A stretch of DNA of 64,000 nt from JBGAJN01 sp044224905 (GCA_044224905.1 JBGAJN010000003.1:558001-622000), one strand, 5' to 3'. Positions 37,181-44,661 are shown, counted from the first letter of the stretch. Numbers and translations are program-made. The notes: generated by a model from the sequence alone, not told the origin.

Positions 37181-38374
37181 ATGTTCATCTACTGGCTGAG
37201 TTCACGTGCTGGTCGTCAGGCATGGGATTCGTGCAAGCACGTGGAGAAAATTCTCAGTGCGCAAAGCGATCTGTTGAGCCCTGACGCTGCGGCGGCCGTA
37301 AAAGGTGCCATTTCGGACGTGCGCGATGCCGTCCAGGCCAAGGCGACGTCCGATGGAATCGCGACCAAAATGTCTGCACTAGAAACAGTCGCGAACAAGT
37401 GGCTGCGTCCGTATCCAAATGCGTCTATCCGCGACAACGTTGAAGTCGTCCTCGTTGCAGTTGCGGTAGCCTTGGGAATTCGAACGTTCTTTCTACAGCC
37501 ATTCAAAATTCCGACAGGCTCCATGCAGCCGACTTTGTTTGGGATTACAAACGACGATTACCGCCGTCAGCCAGGAATGAATATTCCGAGCGGCTTTACC
37601 CGGATCATCGACTCGTGTTTGCGCGGCATTTCGTATTACCACATTGTCGCCACCGAGGACGGCCCGGTGCGATCGATTGAAAAGCCGCAAACGATTCTTC
37701 CGTTCGTGAAACGGCAGCGATTGGTTGTCGGCAACGAAGTGTATGCCGTTTGGTTTCCTCCAGAAGATTTCGAGCGTCGCAGTGGATTGCGCTATGGCCA
37801 GGAATTTCGCAAGGGCGATGACATTGTTAAAATGCGTGTCGTCAATGGTGACCATCTGTTCGTCGATCGAATTTCCTACAACTTCCGGCGGCCTAAACGC
37901 GGCGAAATCATCGTATTCGAAACGCGTGGAATTGAATCGCTGCCGCAGGATCAGTTCTACATTAAACGACTAGTCGCCTTGGGCGGCGAATCTGTAAAAA
38001 TTGGCAACGACCGCCATTTGCAAATCAACGGTCAACGTCTCGATTCAACCGCGCCTCACTTTGAGCACGTTTATTCGTTCGACGCCAAGACGCCGCCGGA
38101 TGACAGCAAATACTCCGGTCACGTAAATGACCTGATCGGCCGTTCCAATGGCCGATACAGTTTGGCGCCGCTGTTTCCGGATGAGTCTCGCACGTTCACC
38201 GTTCAGCCCACGCACTACATGGTCATGGGCGATAACACTATGAACAGCCTCGACTCACGTTCATGGGGAGATTTTCCGCAGGAAAACGTGATCGGAAAAT
38301 CCTTCTTCGTCTACTGGCCAATTTTGCCGAAAGACCAAGGGATGCCTATGCGATTTGGCTGGGGAGTTAAATAA
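37181..38374 (+). CDS. lepB: Signal peptidase I
   Basis: 397 residues, longer than E. coli LepB because of an N-terminal helical extension of about 80 residues. A membrane segment (VVLVAVAVALGIRTFFLQPF) leads to the catalytic serine, Ser114 in KIPTGSMQPTLFG. The general-base lysine is in FYIKRLVALGGE (near 262), and YMVMGDNTMNSLDSR forms box E. Inserts between these boxes enlarge the protein. Cleaves signal peptides of exported proteins, of which this window encodes many. Last chromosomal gene before the dif-integrated elements. Confidence 0.95.
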   Translation: MFIYWLSSRAGRQAWDSCKHVEKILSAQSDLLSPDAAAAVKGAISDVRDAVQAKATSDGIATKMSALETVANKWLRPYPNASIRDNVEVVLVAVAVALGIRTFFLQPFKIPTGSMQPTLFGITNDDYRRQPGMNIPSGFTRIIDSCLRGISYYHIVATEDGPVRSIEKPQTILPFVKRQRLVVGNEVYAVWFPPEDFERRSGLRYGQEFRKGDDIVKMRVVNGDHLFVDRISYNFRRPKRGEIIVFETRGIESLPQDQFYIKRLVALGGESVKIGNDRHLQINGQRLDSTAPHFEHVYSFDAKTPPDDSKYSGHVNDLIGRSNGRYSLAPLFPDESRTFTVQPTHYMVMGDNTMNSLDSRSWGDFPQENVIGKSFFVYWPILPKDQGMPMRFGWGVK

Positions 38375-38473
38375 AGCGCTGCGTTGGCTTGGCTATGCGG
38401 TGCTTAGAATCCGCAATGTGAGAATAACACGGTAAGAGTATCGGTTTAAGTGAGCTTAAGCAAAAGCTGTATA

Positions 38474-38501
38474 TGAGCGCACAATGTGGGTTGTGTTTAA
38501 T
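38474..38501 (+). promoter_or_regulatory. Chromosomal dif site (XerCD chromosome-dimer resolution), left junction of element A
   Basis: Read as XerC arm TGAGCGCACAA (38474-38484), centre TGTGGG (38485-38490), XerD arm TTGTGTTTAAT (38491-38501). It matches E. coli dif at 20 of 28 positions. The inner arms CACAA and TTGTG are exact inverted repeats, and the two changes from E. coli (T to C, A to G) are symmetric, as expected for co-varying half-sites. Neighbouring lepA-lepB point rightward and glgA-serS leftward, both toward this site, fitting a replication terminus. The centre and XerD arm recur exactly at 44645 and 45741. Confidence 0.88.
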
Positions 38502-38547
38502 GCTTACCTAGGGCGTCCGCTGTGCGAGTTGGCTTGATCGGCTAACA

Positions 38548-38577
38548 CCCCGCACGCGTTGTGCGTGCGGGGCTTTT
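38548..38577 (+). terminator. Terminator at the left end of element A
   Basis: A perfect 10-bp stem, CCCCGCACGC with GCGTGCGGGG, loop GTTGT, then CTTTTC. Placed 46 bases inside the element, it would insulate it from lepB read-through. Confidence 0.8.
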
Positions 38578-38597
38578 CCCCGCCAGCGGTCGCACTA

Positions 38598-38993
38598 ATG
38601 ACGGATACAAAATGCGCGCTTCTCCGGCGCGAGCTTCTAAGCTATCTCGGAGAACTCCCCTCATACGTTCAAACCGTTCCCGCCGACGCTTCCACCGAGG
38701 CGGGATTCATGGCCCTAACGCTCGGAAAGTGCCTTGCTTGGGTTTCCTCCGCCGTCGATGAAGGTCCGACGGTGTATTCACCCATCGGCACGCGTGCGGA
38801 CTCGCTAAAGACTCTCGGCGAGCAATTGCGAAGCGCGGGAATTAGCGCCATGGAGCGCGGACGGAACACCAAACCGGCACCCGATAGAACGTCTGACACG
38901 CGCTTGTCGCGTCTCGAATTGTCTCTGGCACGCGTTGAATCGCTCCTAGAGCAAACCGCCAAAAGTGCTCCCCTCATGTCCTCTCGCCGATGA
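38598..38993 (+). CDS. Element A early protein 1, unknown
   Basis: 131 residues from the ATG at 38598 (MTDTKCALLRRELLSYLGEL). Mostly helical; the last 40 residues (RLSRLELSLARVESLLEQTA) form a likely short coiled coil. No membrane segment or known motif. Its stop overlaps the next start as ATGA. As first gene of the replication operon it could be a regulator, but there is no visible helix-turn-helix signature, so I assign nothing. A frame extending to 38559 exists but would start inside the terminator hairpin. Confidence 0.6.
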   Translation: MTDTKCALLRRELLSYLGELPSYVQTVPADASTEAGFMALTLGKCLAWVSSAVDEGPTVYSPIGTRADSLKTLGEQLRSAGISAMERGRNTKPAPDRTSDTRLSRLELSLARVESLLEQTAKSAPLMSSRR

Positions 38994-39076
38994 AGACTTT
39001 CGTAATTCTCTACGGCCTCACGTCGCTGGTTTGGATTGTCGCAATCTGCCGCGCAACGAAGGGGGGAAAACGATGA
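38990..39076 (+). CDS. 28-residue single-pass membrane micropeptide
   Basis: ATG at 38990 overlaps the upstream stop (ATGA) and its own TGA at 39074-39076 overlaps the next ATG in the same way. The peptide is a membrane helix, YGLTSLVWIVAICRA, with a basic tail TKGGKR. Its last codons overlap the AAGGGGGG ribosome-binding site of the following gene. The double exact coupling is the main argument that it is translated. Confidence 0.6.
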   Translation: MKTFVILYGLTSLVWIVAICRATKGGKR

Positions 39077-39288
39077 AAGGCATATCACTGGACTTTCATT
39101 ACAACGTCGCAAAGTGCGACTACCGCCAATACGACCTAGGGACGCAAACAGCCTTTGGTGTGGTTGGAACGTGCCGCAAATGCGGTCGCCGTGGGGCGTT
39201 TTGCGGTTCCAAAGTTGTGCATCTAGGTTACGTCGGCATTAACGAGGTGAGGATGATTGCGCTTTACTGCGAAGGGGGTGTGCGATGA
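39073..39288 (+). CDS. Small zinc-ribbon-like protein
   Basis: 71 residues. A central cysteine cluster GTCRKCGRRGAFCGS (CxxC and a further Cys), with an earlier Cys (AKCDYRQY) and a last one (LYCEGGVR), could make a zinc site. Strong AAGGGGGG ribosome-binding site 7 bases before the ATG. ATGA-type overlaps at both ends. Possibly a DNA-binding accessory to replication (inference). Confidence 0.62.
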   Translation: MKGISLDFHYNVAKCDYRQYDLGTQTAFGVVGTCRKCGRRGAFCGSKVVHLGYVGINEVRMIALYCEGGVR

Positions 39289-39527
39289 GTGACAAGACTG
39301 ACCTAACATGGGCGTTGCGGCTTCCCGAAGTTGGAAGCCCAATCAGAAACGGAGTCCTAGAGCTTGAGTTCCGAGCGCAAGAGGCGAACAAGCAACTAGA
39401 GCAAGCGTTAAAACGCCACAATGAAGCCATGGCCGCAATCGCGGAAGACGCGAAGGTTTGGGAGCGCGAAATTGCGTCACTTTGGACGCCTAGCGAGATA
39501 CAAGAGGCAAAGGGGGTCCGCGCTTGA
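39285..39527 (+). CDS. Element A coiled-coil protein
   Basis: 80 residues. Residues 24-65 (VLELEFRAQEANKQLEQALK and onward) have coiled-coil spacing. Start overlaps the upstream stop as ATGA, and its stop TGA overlaps the TTG start of the helicase gene. No family recognised. Confidence 0.58.
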   Translation: MSDKTDLTWALRLPEVGSPIRNGVLELEFRAQEANKQLEQALKRHNEAMAAIAEDAKVWEREIASLWTPSEIQEAKGVRA

Positions 39528-40774
39528 AGCCCCCAAAAGCCCCCACGGTCTACTTCGACACTCGCAACGGCTCGTATTGGCTTGAGATTGCCCCGCGTCG
39601 CTATATGCCGCTAGGCAAGGCGGACGCGGCAGTGCATCTAATGAAGGCTGGCATAAATGGGAACGTGAAAGACGAGCAAGGCTTAACGCAAGTCGATCTC
39701 GCGTTTCACGCCGCGCAGATAGAGCGAGCGATGGACTACTGCGGACCCCTTGCAGGCTATCAGGCGGGACCATTCGAGACGCGGCAGGGTAAGAAAGTGC
39801 TCGTTACCGTGGGCTATCGGTTCACGGAAGCGAAGAAAGGGAAGACTCCCCTCTTCGACCGTTTCCTGTCGCAACTACTCGGAGACGGTCAGGCCGACGT
39901 GTTCAAGGCATGGGTCAAATTCCGCCGCGCTTCGCTTCTGCGCGGCGATTTCAAACCGGCGCAAGTCCTCATCCTCGCCGGTCCTTCAAGCTGCGGTAAG
40001 TCATTCCTTCAGCATCTAATCACCGAATTGATCGGCGGACGCTCCGCGAGTCCATGGCAATACATGCTCGGTCAATCGGCATTCAACGCGCACCTTGCGG
40101 AAGCGGAACACCTAGCCATTGAAGAGGCGAAAGACGCGAGCATCGACATACGCTCTCGCAACCGTCTCGGAGAGGCGTTCAAAGAGTTAATCGTCGTGCA
40201 AGACATGCACGTCCACGCGAAGGGCAAACAACCGCTCTCCCTGCCTACCTATCGCGCCGTTACGATGAGCGTAAACGACGAGTTGGAGAAGTTGATGGTA
40301 TTGCCCCCGATAGACGGGAGCCTTGCAGACAAGATAATCCTTCTCAAGTGTTCGCCAGCAACGTTGGACGAAGACCGGCTCAAGAACATGCGCGAATTCG
40401 GAGCCGAGCTTCCCGCGTTTGCGGCTCAATGCGATGCAATGGAGATACCAAAGCAGGACCGATGCCCCCGCTACGGCTTCAAGGCTTGGCAGAATCCCGA
40501 CTTGCTCGAATTCATCCAAGATCAAGCCCCCGAGACGCAACTGCTAACCATCATCGAAGAGACGGTGTTAGCGTGCCCCGAGGGATTTTGGCAAGGGAGC
40601 GCGGAAGCGTTGAAGGCTGAACTACTGCGGACGCGCTCCGCTTCGTCCGTGAGTCAACTTCTGAGCTATCCTAGCGCGTGCGGGACGCTGCTAGGCCGTA
40701 TCAGGATGAAACACCCAGACCGCATTGAATCAGTGAAGCGGCGAGGGTTGACGGTTTGGCGTATCAGACGCTAG
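39524..40774 (+). CDS. Superfamily 3-type replicative helicase (primase-helicase-like)
   Basis: 416 residues. The TTG at 39524 was chosen because it overlaps the previous stop (TTGA) and follows AAAGGGGG at proper spacing. The N-terminal 130 residues (TVYFDTRNGSYWLEIAPRRY, LMKAGINGN) resemble the linker domain before phage D5/primase-like helicases. SF3 motifs follow: Walker A in LILAGPSSCGKSFLQHL, motif B in EHLAIEEAKD, motif C with conserved Asn in VTMSVNDE. The C-terminal 80 residues look like a winged helix (LLGRIRMKHPDRIESVKRRG). SF3 helicases unwind origins of small viruses, phages and plasmids, so this is the best candidate replication protein of element A. No nicking HUH domain is attached. 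Confidence 0.8.
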   Translation: MKPPKAPTVYFDTRNGSYWLEIAPRRYMPLGKADAAVHLMKAGINGNVKDEQGLTQVDLAFHAAQIERAMDYCGPLAGYQAGPFETRQGKKVLVTVGYRFTEAKKGKTPLFDRFLSQLLGDGQADVFKAWVKFRRASLLRGDFKPAQVLILAGPSSCGKSFLQHLITELIGGRSASPWQYMLGQSAFNAHLAEAEHLAIEEAKDASIDIRSRNRLGEAFKELIVVQDMHVHAKGKQPLSLPTYRAVTMSVNDELEKLMVLPPIDGSLADKIILLKCSPATLDEDRLKNMREFGAELPAFAAQCDAMEIPKQDRCPRYGFKAWQNPDLLEFIQDQAPETQLLTIIEETVLACPEGFWQGSAEALKAELLRTRSASSVSQLLSYPSACGTLLGRIRMKHPDRIESVKRRGLTVWRIRR

Positions 40775-40783
40775 GCCGAAACG

Positions 40784-40817
40784 AAAAGGCCGCAACGGGC
40801 AACCGTTGCGGCCTTTG
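40784..40817. terminator. Bidirectional terminator between the two element A operons
   Basis: Perfect 11-bp stem GGCCGCAACGG with CCGTTGCGGCC, tetraloop GCAA, with AAAA before and TTT after, located 9 bases past the helicase stop and 4 bases past the leftward operon's last stop. Confidence 0.88.
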
Positions 40818-40821
40818 TGCT

Positions 40822-41028
40822 TTAGAGCTTCGGCGGGGGCGTCTCGTCCCCTGTCTTGAACTTCTTCCACCAGATACGGAGCCACCAAGCAACTGTCAGG
40901 ATTGCCACAATAGCCGCTCCGATTTCATGCACCCATCCCAATAACGCGTGAACCGCTTCGAGCTTGTCCGCGCTCGCTGCGGCCACGGTTGCGACCGTTG
41001 CGCCTGTCGCTTTCGCTTCGTTGGTCAT
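40822..41028 (-). CDS. Small membrane protein, coat-like or holin-like
   Basis: 68 residues from the ATG at 41028 (MTNEAKATGATVATVAAASA). An Ala-rich, mildly acidic helical N-terminus leads to one membrane helix (IGAAIVAILTVAWWLRIWW) and a basic stretch KKFKTG. The order acidic helix, membrane helix, basic tail recalls inovirus major coat proteins, but there is no signal peptide, and a small holin would look much the same. A start at 41052 lies inside the hairpin and is unlikely. Last gene of the leftward operon. Function undetermined. Confidence 0.62.
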   Translation of the reverse strand: MTNEAKATGATVATVAAASADKLEAVHALLGWVHEIGAAIVAILTVAWWLRIWWKKFKTGDETPPPKL

Positions 41029-41032
41029 AATG

Positions 41033-41063
41033 AAAAGCCCCCGCCGATGCACTCAGCGGGGGC
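41033..41063 (-). terminator. Intra-operon hairpin, partial terminator on the leftward strand
   Basis: On the minus strand GCCCCCGC pairs with GCGGGGGC (8 bp) followed by TTTT, 20 bases after the exported-protein stop and 5 bases before the small membrane protein start. It may set the ratio of the two products. Confidence 0.7.
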
Positions 41064-41082
41064 GCGCAGGATTCGCTACGGA

Positions 41083-41922
41083 TTAGCCCCAGCGGAGAAC
41101 GCTAGTGCCCGCTGCCGCTTCAACGGCGGGGTCGATCTCGAAGGCCACCATGTTGACGGTGTTGTCAACCGTGACGGCTTGCAGGTTCGTCGAGCGCGTG
41201 TTTGCCGCGCTGCCGCTCGCAACGGTCACTTCGAGAACGCCGGTCTCTTGAGTGAACCGAGCGAACACGGACGCGTCCGCGTCAACCGCCGCGACACGGT
41301 TCGCAATGGCCTTGAGCAAGCCCCAAGGGGTGAACGGGCGTTCAATGGTTTCCTCCGCGTCAACCGTCGCGGAGCCTTGAATGCTGCCGTTGCTGGCAAC
41401 TTCCCATGCGGACGTATCGGGAACCGAGTCTTCGTCCGTGTCCACCGGAGCCAAACCGTTGACCGTTGGAGCGCTGACGCTCAAGCCAGCGGTGTTGGCG
41501 CTGACTCCGAGCTTGTAAGGCTCCGCAGTCCGAGCGGCGACTTTCACGAGCGCATCGCTACCCGTAACGGCGACCGTCCACGTATCCGAGGCGCGCTCCG
41601 CTCCGTCCGTGTTGTTCGCGGTGAACGTCACTTTCGGCGAGGCAATGTTGATCGCCGTGGAGAACGCCGCAATCTTCGTGTTCGCCGCGCTGCTTCCGTC
41701 TTTCTCCACCGCGAACACGCGGTAACGATACGGCGAAGGGTTGGCGTTCAAGTCGAAGAACATCACCACGGGGTTTTCGACTTTGCCGGCAAGGTCCGCG
41801 AGCAAGTCGAAGACATTGTTCTCCGGAGCCTTCTCGGTAGAGACGGCAGCGGCGATGGATACGGCAGCGGCGAGCGAAGAGCATTGCGACGCTCGCTTGT
41901 ATGTTGGTCCGGTCAGTTTCAT
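41083..41922 (-). CDS. Exported beta-rich protein, candidate structural protein of element A
   Basis: 279 residues. A TAAGGAAAAC ribosome-binding site precedes the ATG. A basic start and hydrophobic SSLAAAVSIAAAVS suggest a signal peptide or membrane insertion segment. The body is Ala/Val/Thr/Asn-rich with alternating strands (SPKVTFTANNTDGAERASDT, DTWTVAVTGSDALVKVAART) and an acidic calcium-loop-like DTDEDSVPDTSAW. Such a composition fits a coat, adhesin or spike protein. It has its own 212-base upstream gap, the largest within the operon, which could hold a promoter and so give high expression. No homologue recognised; the capsid idea is inference. Confidence 0.62.
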   Translation of the reverse strand: MKLTGPTYKRASQCSSLAAAVSIAAAVSTEKAPENNVFDLLADLAGKVENPVVMFFDLNANPSPYRYRVFAVEKDGSSAANTKIAAFSTAINIASPKVTFTANNTDGAERASDTWTVAVTGSDALVKVAARTAEPYKLGVSANTAGLSVSAPTVNGLAPVDTDEDSVPDTSAWEVASNGSIQGSATVDAEETIERPFTPWGLLKAIANRVAAVDADASVFARFTQETGVLEVTVASGSAANTRSTNLQAVTVDNTVNMVAFEIDPAVEAAAGTSVLRWG

Positions 41923-42134
41923 GTTATGTTTTCCTTACCGCTGTGCAGGCAGTTCGGCCAACGTTCGGACCAAGTTTGGACCGTCTCCGACGGTTCGCAA
42001 ACTCGAAAAAAAATCAGCCAGAAAAGCGAGGAAAGTCCGGCGCAATGGATTTCACGCGGCGCGGGTGAATGTCGGCATCGTGCCCCGCGTCCATCCTGAT
42101 TTTACGCGACCCCCGAGCGCGAACCGCTCGCGAA

Positions 42135-43004
42135 TCATCCGAGGACGCGAGGCGCTACGCGTGCGAGTTCAAGCAAGACCTTTTGAACCGTCTTCTCGCC
42201 TTTGGCGCGCTCTAACATTCGCTTCCAGTGTTGCGCGGTGAACGGGATTCTGAACGGATACGGGTTGCGTCGCTTGCGCTTCTTGTGCGGGGTGTAGCCT
42301 CTCCCCTCGCCTTTGGTGTGATGCTTTCTCGTTGCGCGAGACGGCCAAGCGGTGTGGCGGTCTTTCTTGCGCTGCTTCTCGCGTTCTACGTATCGGTTTT
42401 CGAGTATGTAACGAGCGAGACGCAGCAACCAATAGTGACGACGCTTGTTCAACGATTGGAGAAGTTGCTTCTTGCGCAAGGCCGCTTCCTTTTGCGCTGG
42501 CGTGTATGGTGGGCGTCCGCGTCTCGGTCGATTTGGGTAACGATGCTTGCGCCAGCCTTCAACGTATTTCTTCGGGCGTCCGTTGAAGTAGTGTTTCCGC
42601 CGTCGCTTGTTAGGATTGCGCTTTTTCCATTCGCGAATCTCCCATTGCCGCCAGCGCTCGCGGCTCCGCGCTTTGCGCTCGGCTTCTGTTAGGGGCGTTC
42701 GCCGATGCAGATGGACGTTGCGAGCGATGCCGCCGGACGGTGTTCGCGCTCCTCGTTGGTTGCGCGATTCGATGAAGGTTGAATAGCTGCCGGACTTCTG
42801 CCGCAGTTGGTTGACTTCGATCAGCAAGTGCGCTTCCTGCCGCCATTGGTGCCAGCGTTCAAGAAAGCCCTCTTTGCATTGCCATGAGTCCCAATCGTCT
42901 TTCAGAGCTAGCGCCGTGGTGATCTGGTCTTTGACGCTCTCGAATATCTCGTCGGCGAGTTCATGCGCTCGCTCCGTGGTGAGTAGTGAATTCTTGCTGC
43001 TCAT
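42135..43004 (-). CDS. Strongly basic Arg/Lys/Trp-rich protein
   Basis: 289 residues. The first 85 residues are acidic/helical (AHELADEIFESVKDQITTAL); from about 90 on the protein is very basic with AT-hook-like GRP motifs (HYFNGRPKKY, RPRRGRPPYTP) and runs such as KKRKRRNPYPFR. It should bind nucleic acid, perhaps for genome condensation or replication. Its ATG overlaps the upstream stop by one base (TAATG). Not recognised as any known family. Confidence 0.65.
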   Translation of the reverse strand: MSSKNSLLTTERAHELADEIFESVKDQITTALALKDDWDSWQCKEGFLERWHQWRQEAHLLIEVNQLRQKSGSYSTFIESRNQRGARTPSGGIARNVHLHRRTPLTEAERKARSRERWRQWEIREWKKRNPNKRRRKHYFNGRPKKYVEGWRKHRYPNRPRRGRPPYTPAQKEAALRKKQLLQSLNKRRHYWLLRLARYILENRYVEREKQRKKDRHTAWPSRATRKHHTKGEGRGYTPHKKRKRRNPYPFRIPFTAQHWKRMLERAKGEKTVQKVLLELARVAPRVLG

Positions 43005-43468
43005 TAGCGTGGTCTCCGGTGTGAAACGTTGCGGAAGTATCGGGCTTGCGAGTCTCGCGAGGTCATGGTCCGCCGCTCGGTCTTTTTGTCCAAGTCTTTC
43101 ACCGTCGCGTTTACGATATCAAAAACGACGGTGCAACAATCGCAACCGGCAATCTTGGCGCGCCGTGCCCTATCAGTTGAAGCGGCGGTGTCCGCCATGT
43201 TCTTGAGCGATTCAATCGCCGAGATGATGCCGCCGAGCAAGCCGACGCCAACGGCGCGCCCTTGGTATTTCGTCGGCAGGTTCGCGGGCTTTTGGTTTCC
43301 TCCAGGTAACCAGCGGGAAGGCTTAACTTCCGGCTCCACTTCGAGCGGTTGCGCCTCGCGTCGATAGAAGGCCTTGCTCTTGTTGCGTAGCACGTCGAAC
43401 TCTACGACGCGAACCGGCTCCGGTGCTACGAAGCCGGCATAGTATCCGTCAACTTCGGGTGTGCTCAT
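43004..43468 (-). CDS. Element A protein with possible membrane segment
   Basis: 154 residues from the ATG at 43468 (MSTPEVDGYYAGFVAPEPVR), which overlaps the upstream stop as ATGA; the longer frame lacks such a junction. Around residues 66-82 is a weakly hydrophobic glycine-rich helix (AVGVGLLGGIISAIESL), then a basic tail with a CDCC cysteine cluster (KIAGCDCCTVVFDIV). Location and function unknown. Confidence 0.6.
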   Translation of the reverse strand: MSTPEVDGYYAGFVAPEPVRVVEFDVLRNKSKAFYRREAQPLEVEPEVKPSRWLPGGNQKPANLPTKYQGRAVGVGLLGGIISAIESLKNMADTAASTDRARRAKIAGCDCCTVVFDIVNATVKDLDKKTERRTMTSRDSQARYFRNVSHRRPR

Positions 43469-43764
43469 ATCGGCAATTCGGGGAACGTGTTCGGATAGGT
43501 CAACTCGCCGGCAATCCATCCGGTATCCGGTGAACCGTCTGGACACTCTCCCGCGTTGTGAGGTGCGGCGATTAAAGCGGGGTCATGGTTCGTCGCATCG
43601 TCGCAAACGTCACAAGCCATGGCGCGAAGGCACGCGCCGATGATTTGCTGAAACTTCACTTGCGAGATGCTGCGCGAATTCTTGCCGAGGGGGACTTCGG
43701 CGAGCGGTCTACGGATAGAGCCGCGCTTGTAGATTTGATACCGTATTGGCGTTATGTCTGGCAT
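43465..43764 (-). CDS. First gene of element A leftward operon, unknown
   Basis: 99 residues starting MPDITPIRYQIYKRGSIRRP. A cysteine-bearing centre (CLRAMACDVCDD, then GECPDG) could bind metal. There is no strong ribosome-binding site, and the start lies 15 bases left of the 60-bp inverted repeat, so the operon promoter probably overlaps that repeat. Coupled to the next gene by ATGA. No family recognised. Confidence 0.55.
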   Translation of the reverse strand: MPDITPIRYQIYKRGSIRRPLAEVPLGKNSRSISQVKFQQIIGACLRAMACDVCDDATNHDPALIAAPHNAGECPDGSPDTGWIAGELTYPNTFPELPI

Positions 43765-43778
43765 AATAGGCTAACGAT

Positions 43779-44166
43779 GGATTTTGCGCTTTGGAACATG
43801 GCACGCGGCGATTGGCTCCGAAGAAAGGGGGCGCGGGGGAAAACAAATGAGCGGCCAAGCTGCCCAAAAAGAGGGACTGACGCCTGACCGCTCGGAGCTA
43901 ATCGCTCGCCATGATGACGAATCGGCGCGGGTAGTTGGTTCCCACCAGAGCTACTTTCTTCCGTCGTCACGTCGGCACACTACGCAACGCGCCACGCCAC
44001 GCCACGGCGAAGGCACTCAGAGCCGAGAAAGGTTCACCCCCTCACCCTGCTCCGTGGTGAGGGGGGGAGCCTTTTTTCCCAATGTCTGAAAGTTTGCACC
44101 CTCCCCCGTGCCCCCTCCTTTCTTCGGAGCCAATCGCCGCGTGCCATGCTCTCAAGCGCAAAATCC
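43779..44166. repeat. Large imperfect inverted repeat of about 60 bp in a 454-base non-genic stretch
   Basis: The left arm (43779-43839) contains CATGGCACGCGGCGATTGGC and the right arm (44103-44166) its reverse complement, about 60 bp with a few differences; both arms also share CTCCGAAGAAAGG. The 263-base interior has short CGCCACGCCACGCCACGG repeats and a rightward terminator hairpin. It separates the leftward operon from the rightward spanin-like gene. Possible replication origin, invertible segment or remnant of nested insertion; a weak frame from an ATG at 43847 inside it is not convincing. Confidence 0.8.
44037..44077 (+). terminator. Rightward terminator inside the inverted repeat
   Basis: CCCCCTCACC pairs with GGTGAGGGGG (10 bp, 9-base loop), followed by GGAGCC and a run of six T. 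It implies a rightward transcript, perhaps non-coding, from about 43.8 kb. Confidence 0.75.
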
Positions 44167-44218
44167 CAACGGAGCGAAGCGGAGTTGCATCGTCGGCCAA
44201 TCGTGGTATTTTCGGCGC

Positions 44219-44593
44219 ATGAAGTTGACCCTCTCGTTAGTCGCGGCGTGCGCTGTGCTTGGCGTAGCGGCGTTTTTGGAACATCGGCGCGCCAATGAAG
44301 CCCTTGAACGGTTTGAATCGCTCTCCGGTCAAATGGAAGCGTTGCGCGGCCAATCGGAAACGCTCCGCGAGCAACGCGACGCTGCCGAGCGAAGGGAGCT
44401 TGCGACGCTAGCGCGGCCTGAGTGGACTGATGCCGACGAAAAAGCCCTTGCGACACTCGCGACGCGAACGACCGGCGAGCTTGGCGCGTATTGGGCAACG
44501 CTGCAAACCGGAGGAGCGCGCCACGGCTTCACGGAGAGTCAAATCCGGCGCGCACTTGAGCAACGAGCGCACAAGCGACGCGTCGCGAATTGA
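44219..44593 (+). CDS. Spanin-like membrane-anchored coiled-coil protein
   Basis: 124 residues. N-terminal membrane anchor (LTLSLVAACAVLGVAAFL), then a long charged coiled coil (RRANEALERFESLSGQMEAL through REQRDAAERRELATLARPEW). Size and order resemble phage Rz inner-membrane spanins, and its place at the end of a phage-like element suits a lysis role. Many other anchored coiled coils look alike, so this is tentative. The ATG at 44219 directly precedes the anchor. Confidence 0.58.
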   Translation: MKLTLSLVAACAVLGVAAFLEHRRANEALERFESLSGQMEALRGQSETLREQRDAAERRELATLARPEWTDADEKALATLATRTTGELGAYWATLQTGGARHGFTESQIRRALEQRAHKRRVAN

Positions 44594-44644
44594 GGCGGGA
44601 CCATTACAAACAAAGGCGAATCTTCCACCCGAAACGGGGTTGAC

Positions 44645-44661
44645 TGTGGGTTGTGTTTAAT
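44645..44661 (+). promoter_or_regulatory. dif-like junction between elements A and B
   Basis: Exact copy of the 17-base dif core plus XerD arm (TGTGGG then TTGTGTTTAAT). The preceding 11 bases (ACGGGGTTGAC) do not match the XerC arm, as expected if this half came from an element attachment site with a degenerate XerC side. Confidence 0.82.

Larger units (their letters stand above)
38485..44644. mobile_element. Element A: dif-integrated phage-like or satellite element
   Basis: About 6.16 kb bounded by the dif core at 38485 and its exact 17-bp copy at 44645. A rightward operon (five genes, 38598-40774, every junction an NTGA overlap) ends in an SF3-type helicase. A leftward operon (43764-40822) encodes unrecognised proteins, among them an exported beta-rich protein, a basic protein and a small membrane protein. 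They converge at a bidirectional terminator. The right end holds a 60-bp inverted repeat and a spanin-like gene. No recombinase is encoded, so integration must rely on host XerCD. No HUH Rep, Zot-type ATPase, terminase, portal or known capsid is recognisable. Confidence 0.75.

Noticed and set aside
39524..40774. Zot-type (filamentous phage pI) ATPase for the P-loop protein
   Set aside because: The P-loop is preceded by about 150 residues, the motif C Asn (SVNDE) is present and there is no membrane helix. This fits an SF3 helicase better than Zot.
43784..44089. A 101-codon rightward frame inside the inverted repeat
   Set aside because: It starts in the repeat arm, crosses the terminator hairpin and has no protein-like composition. 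More likely non-coding.
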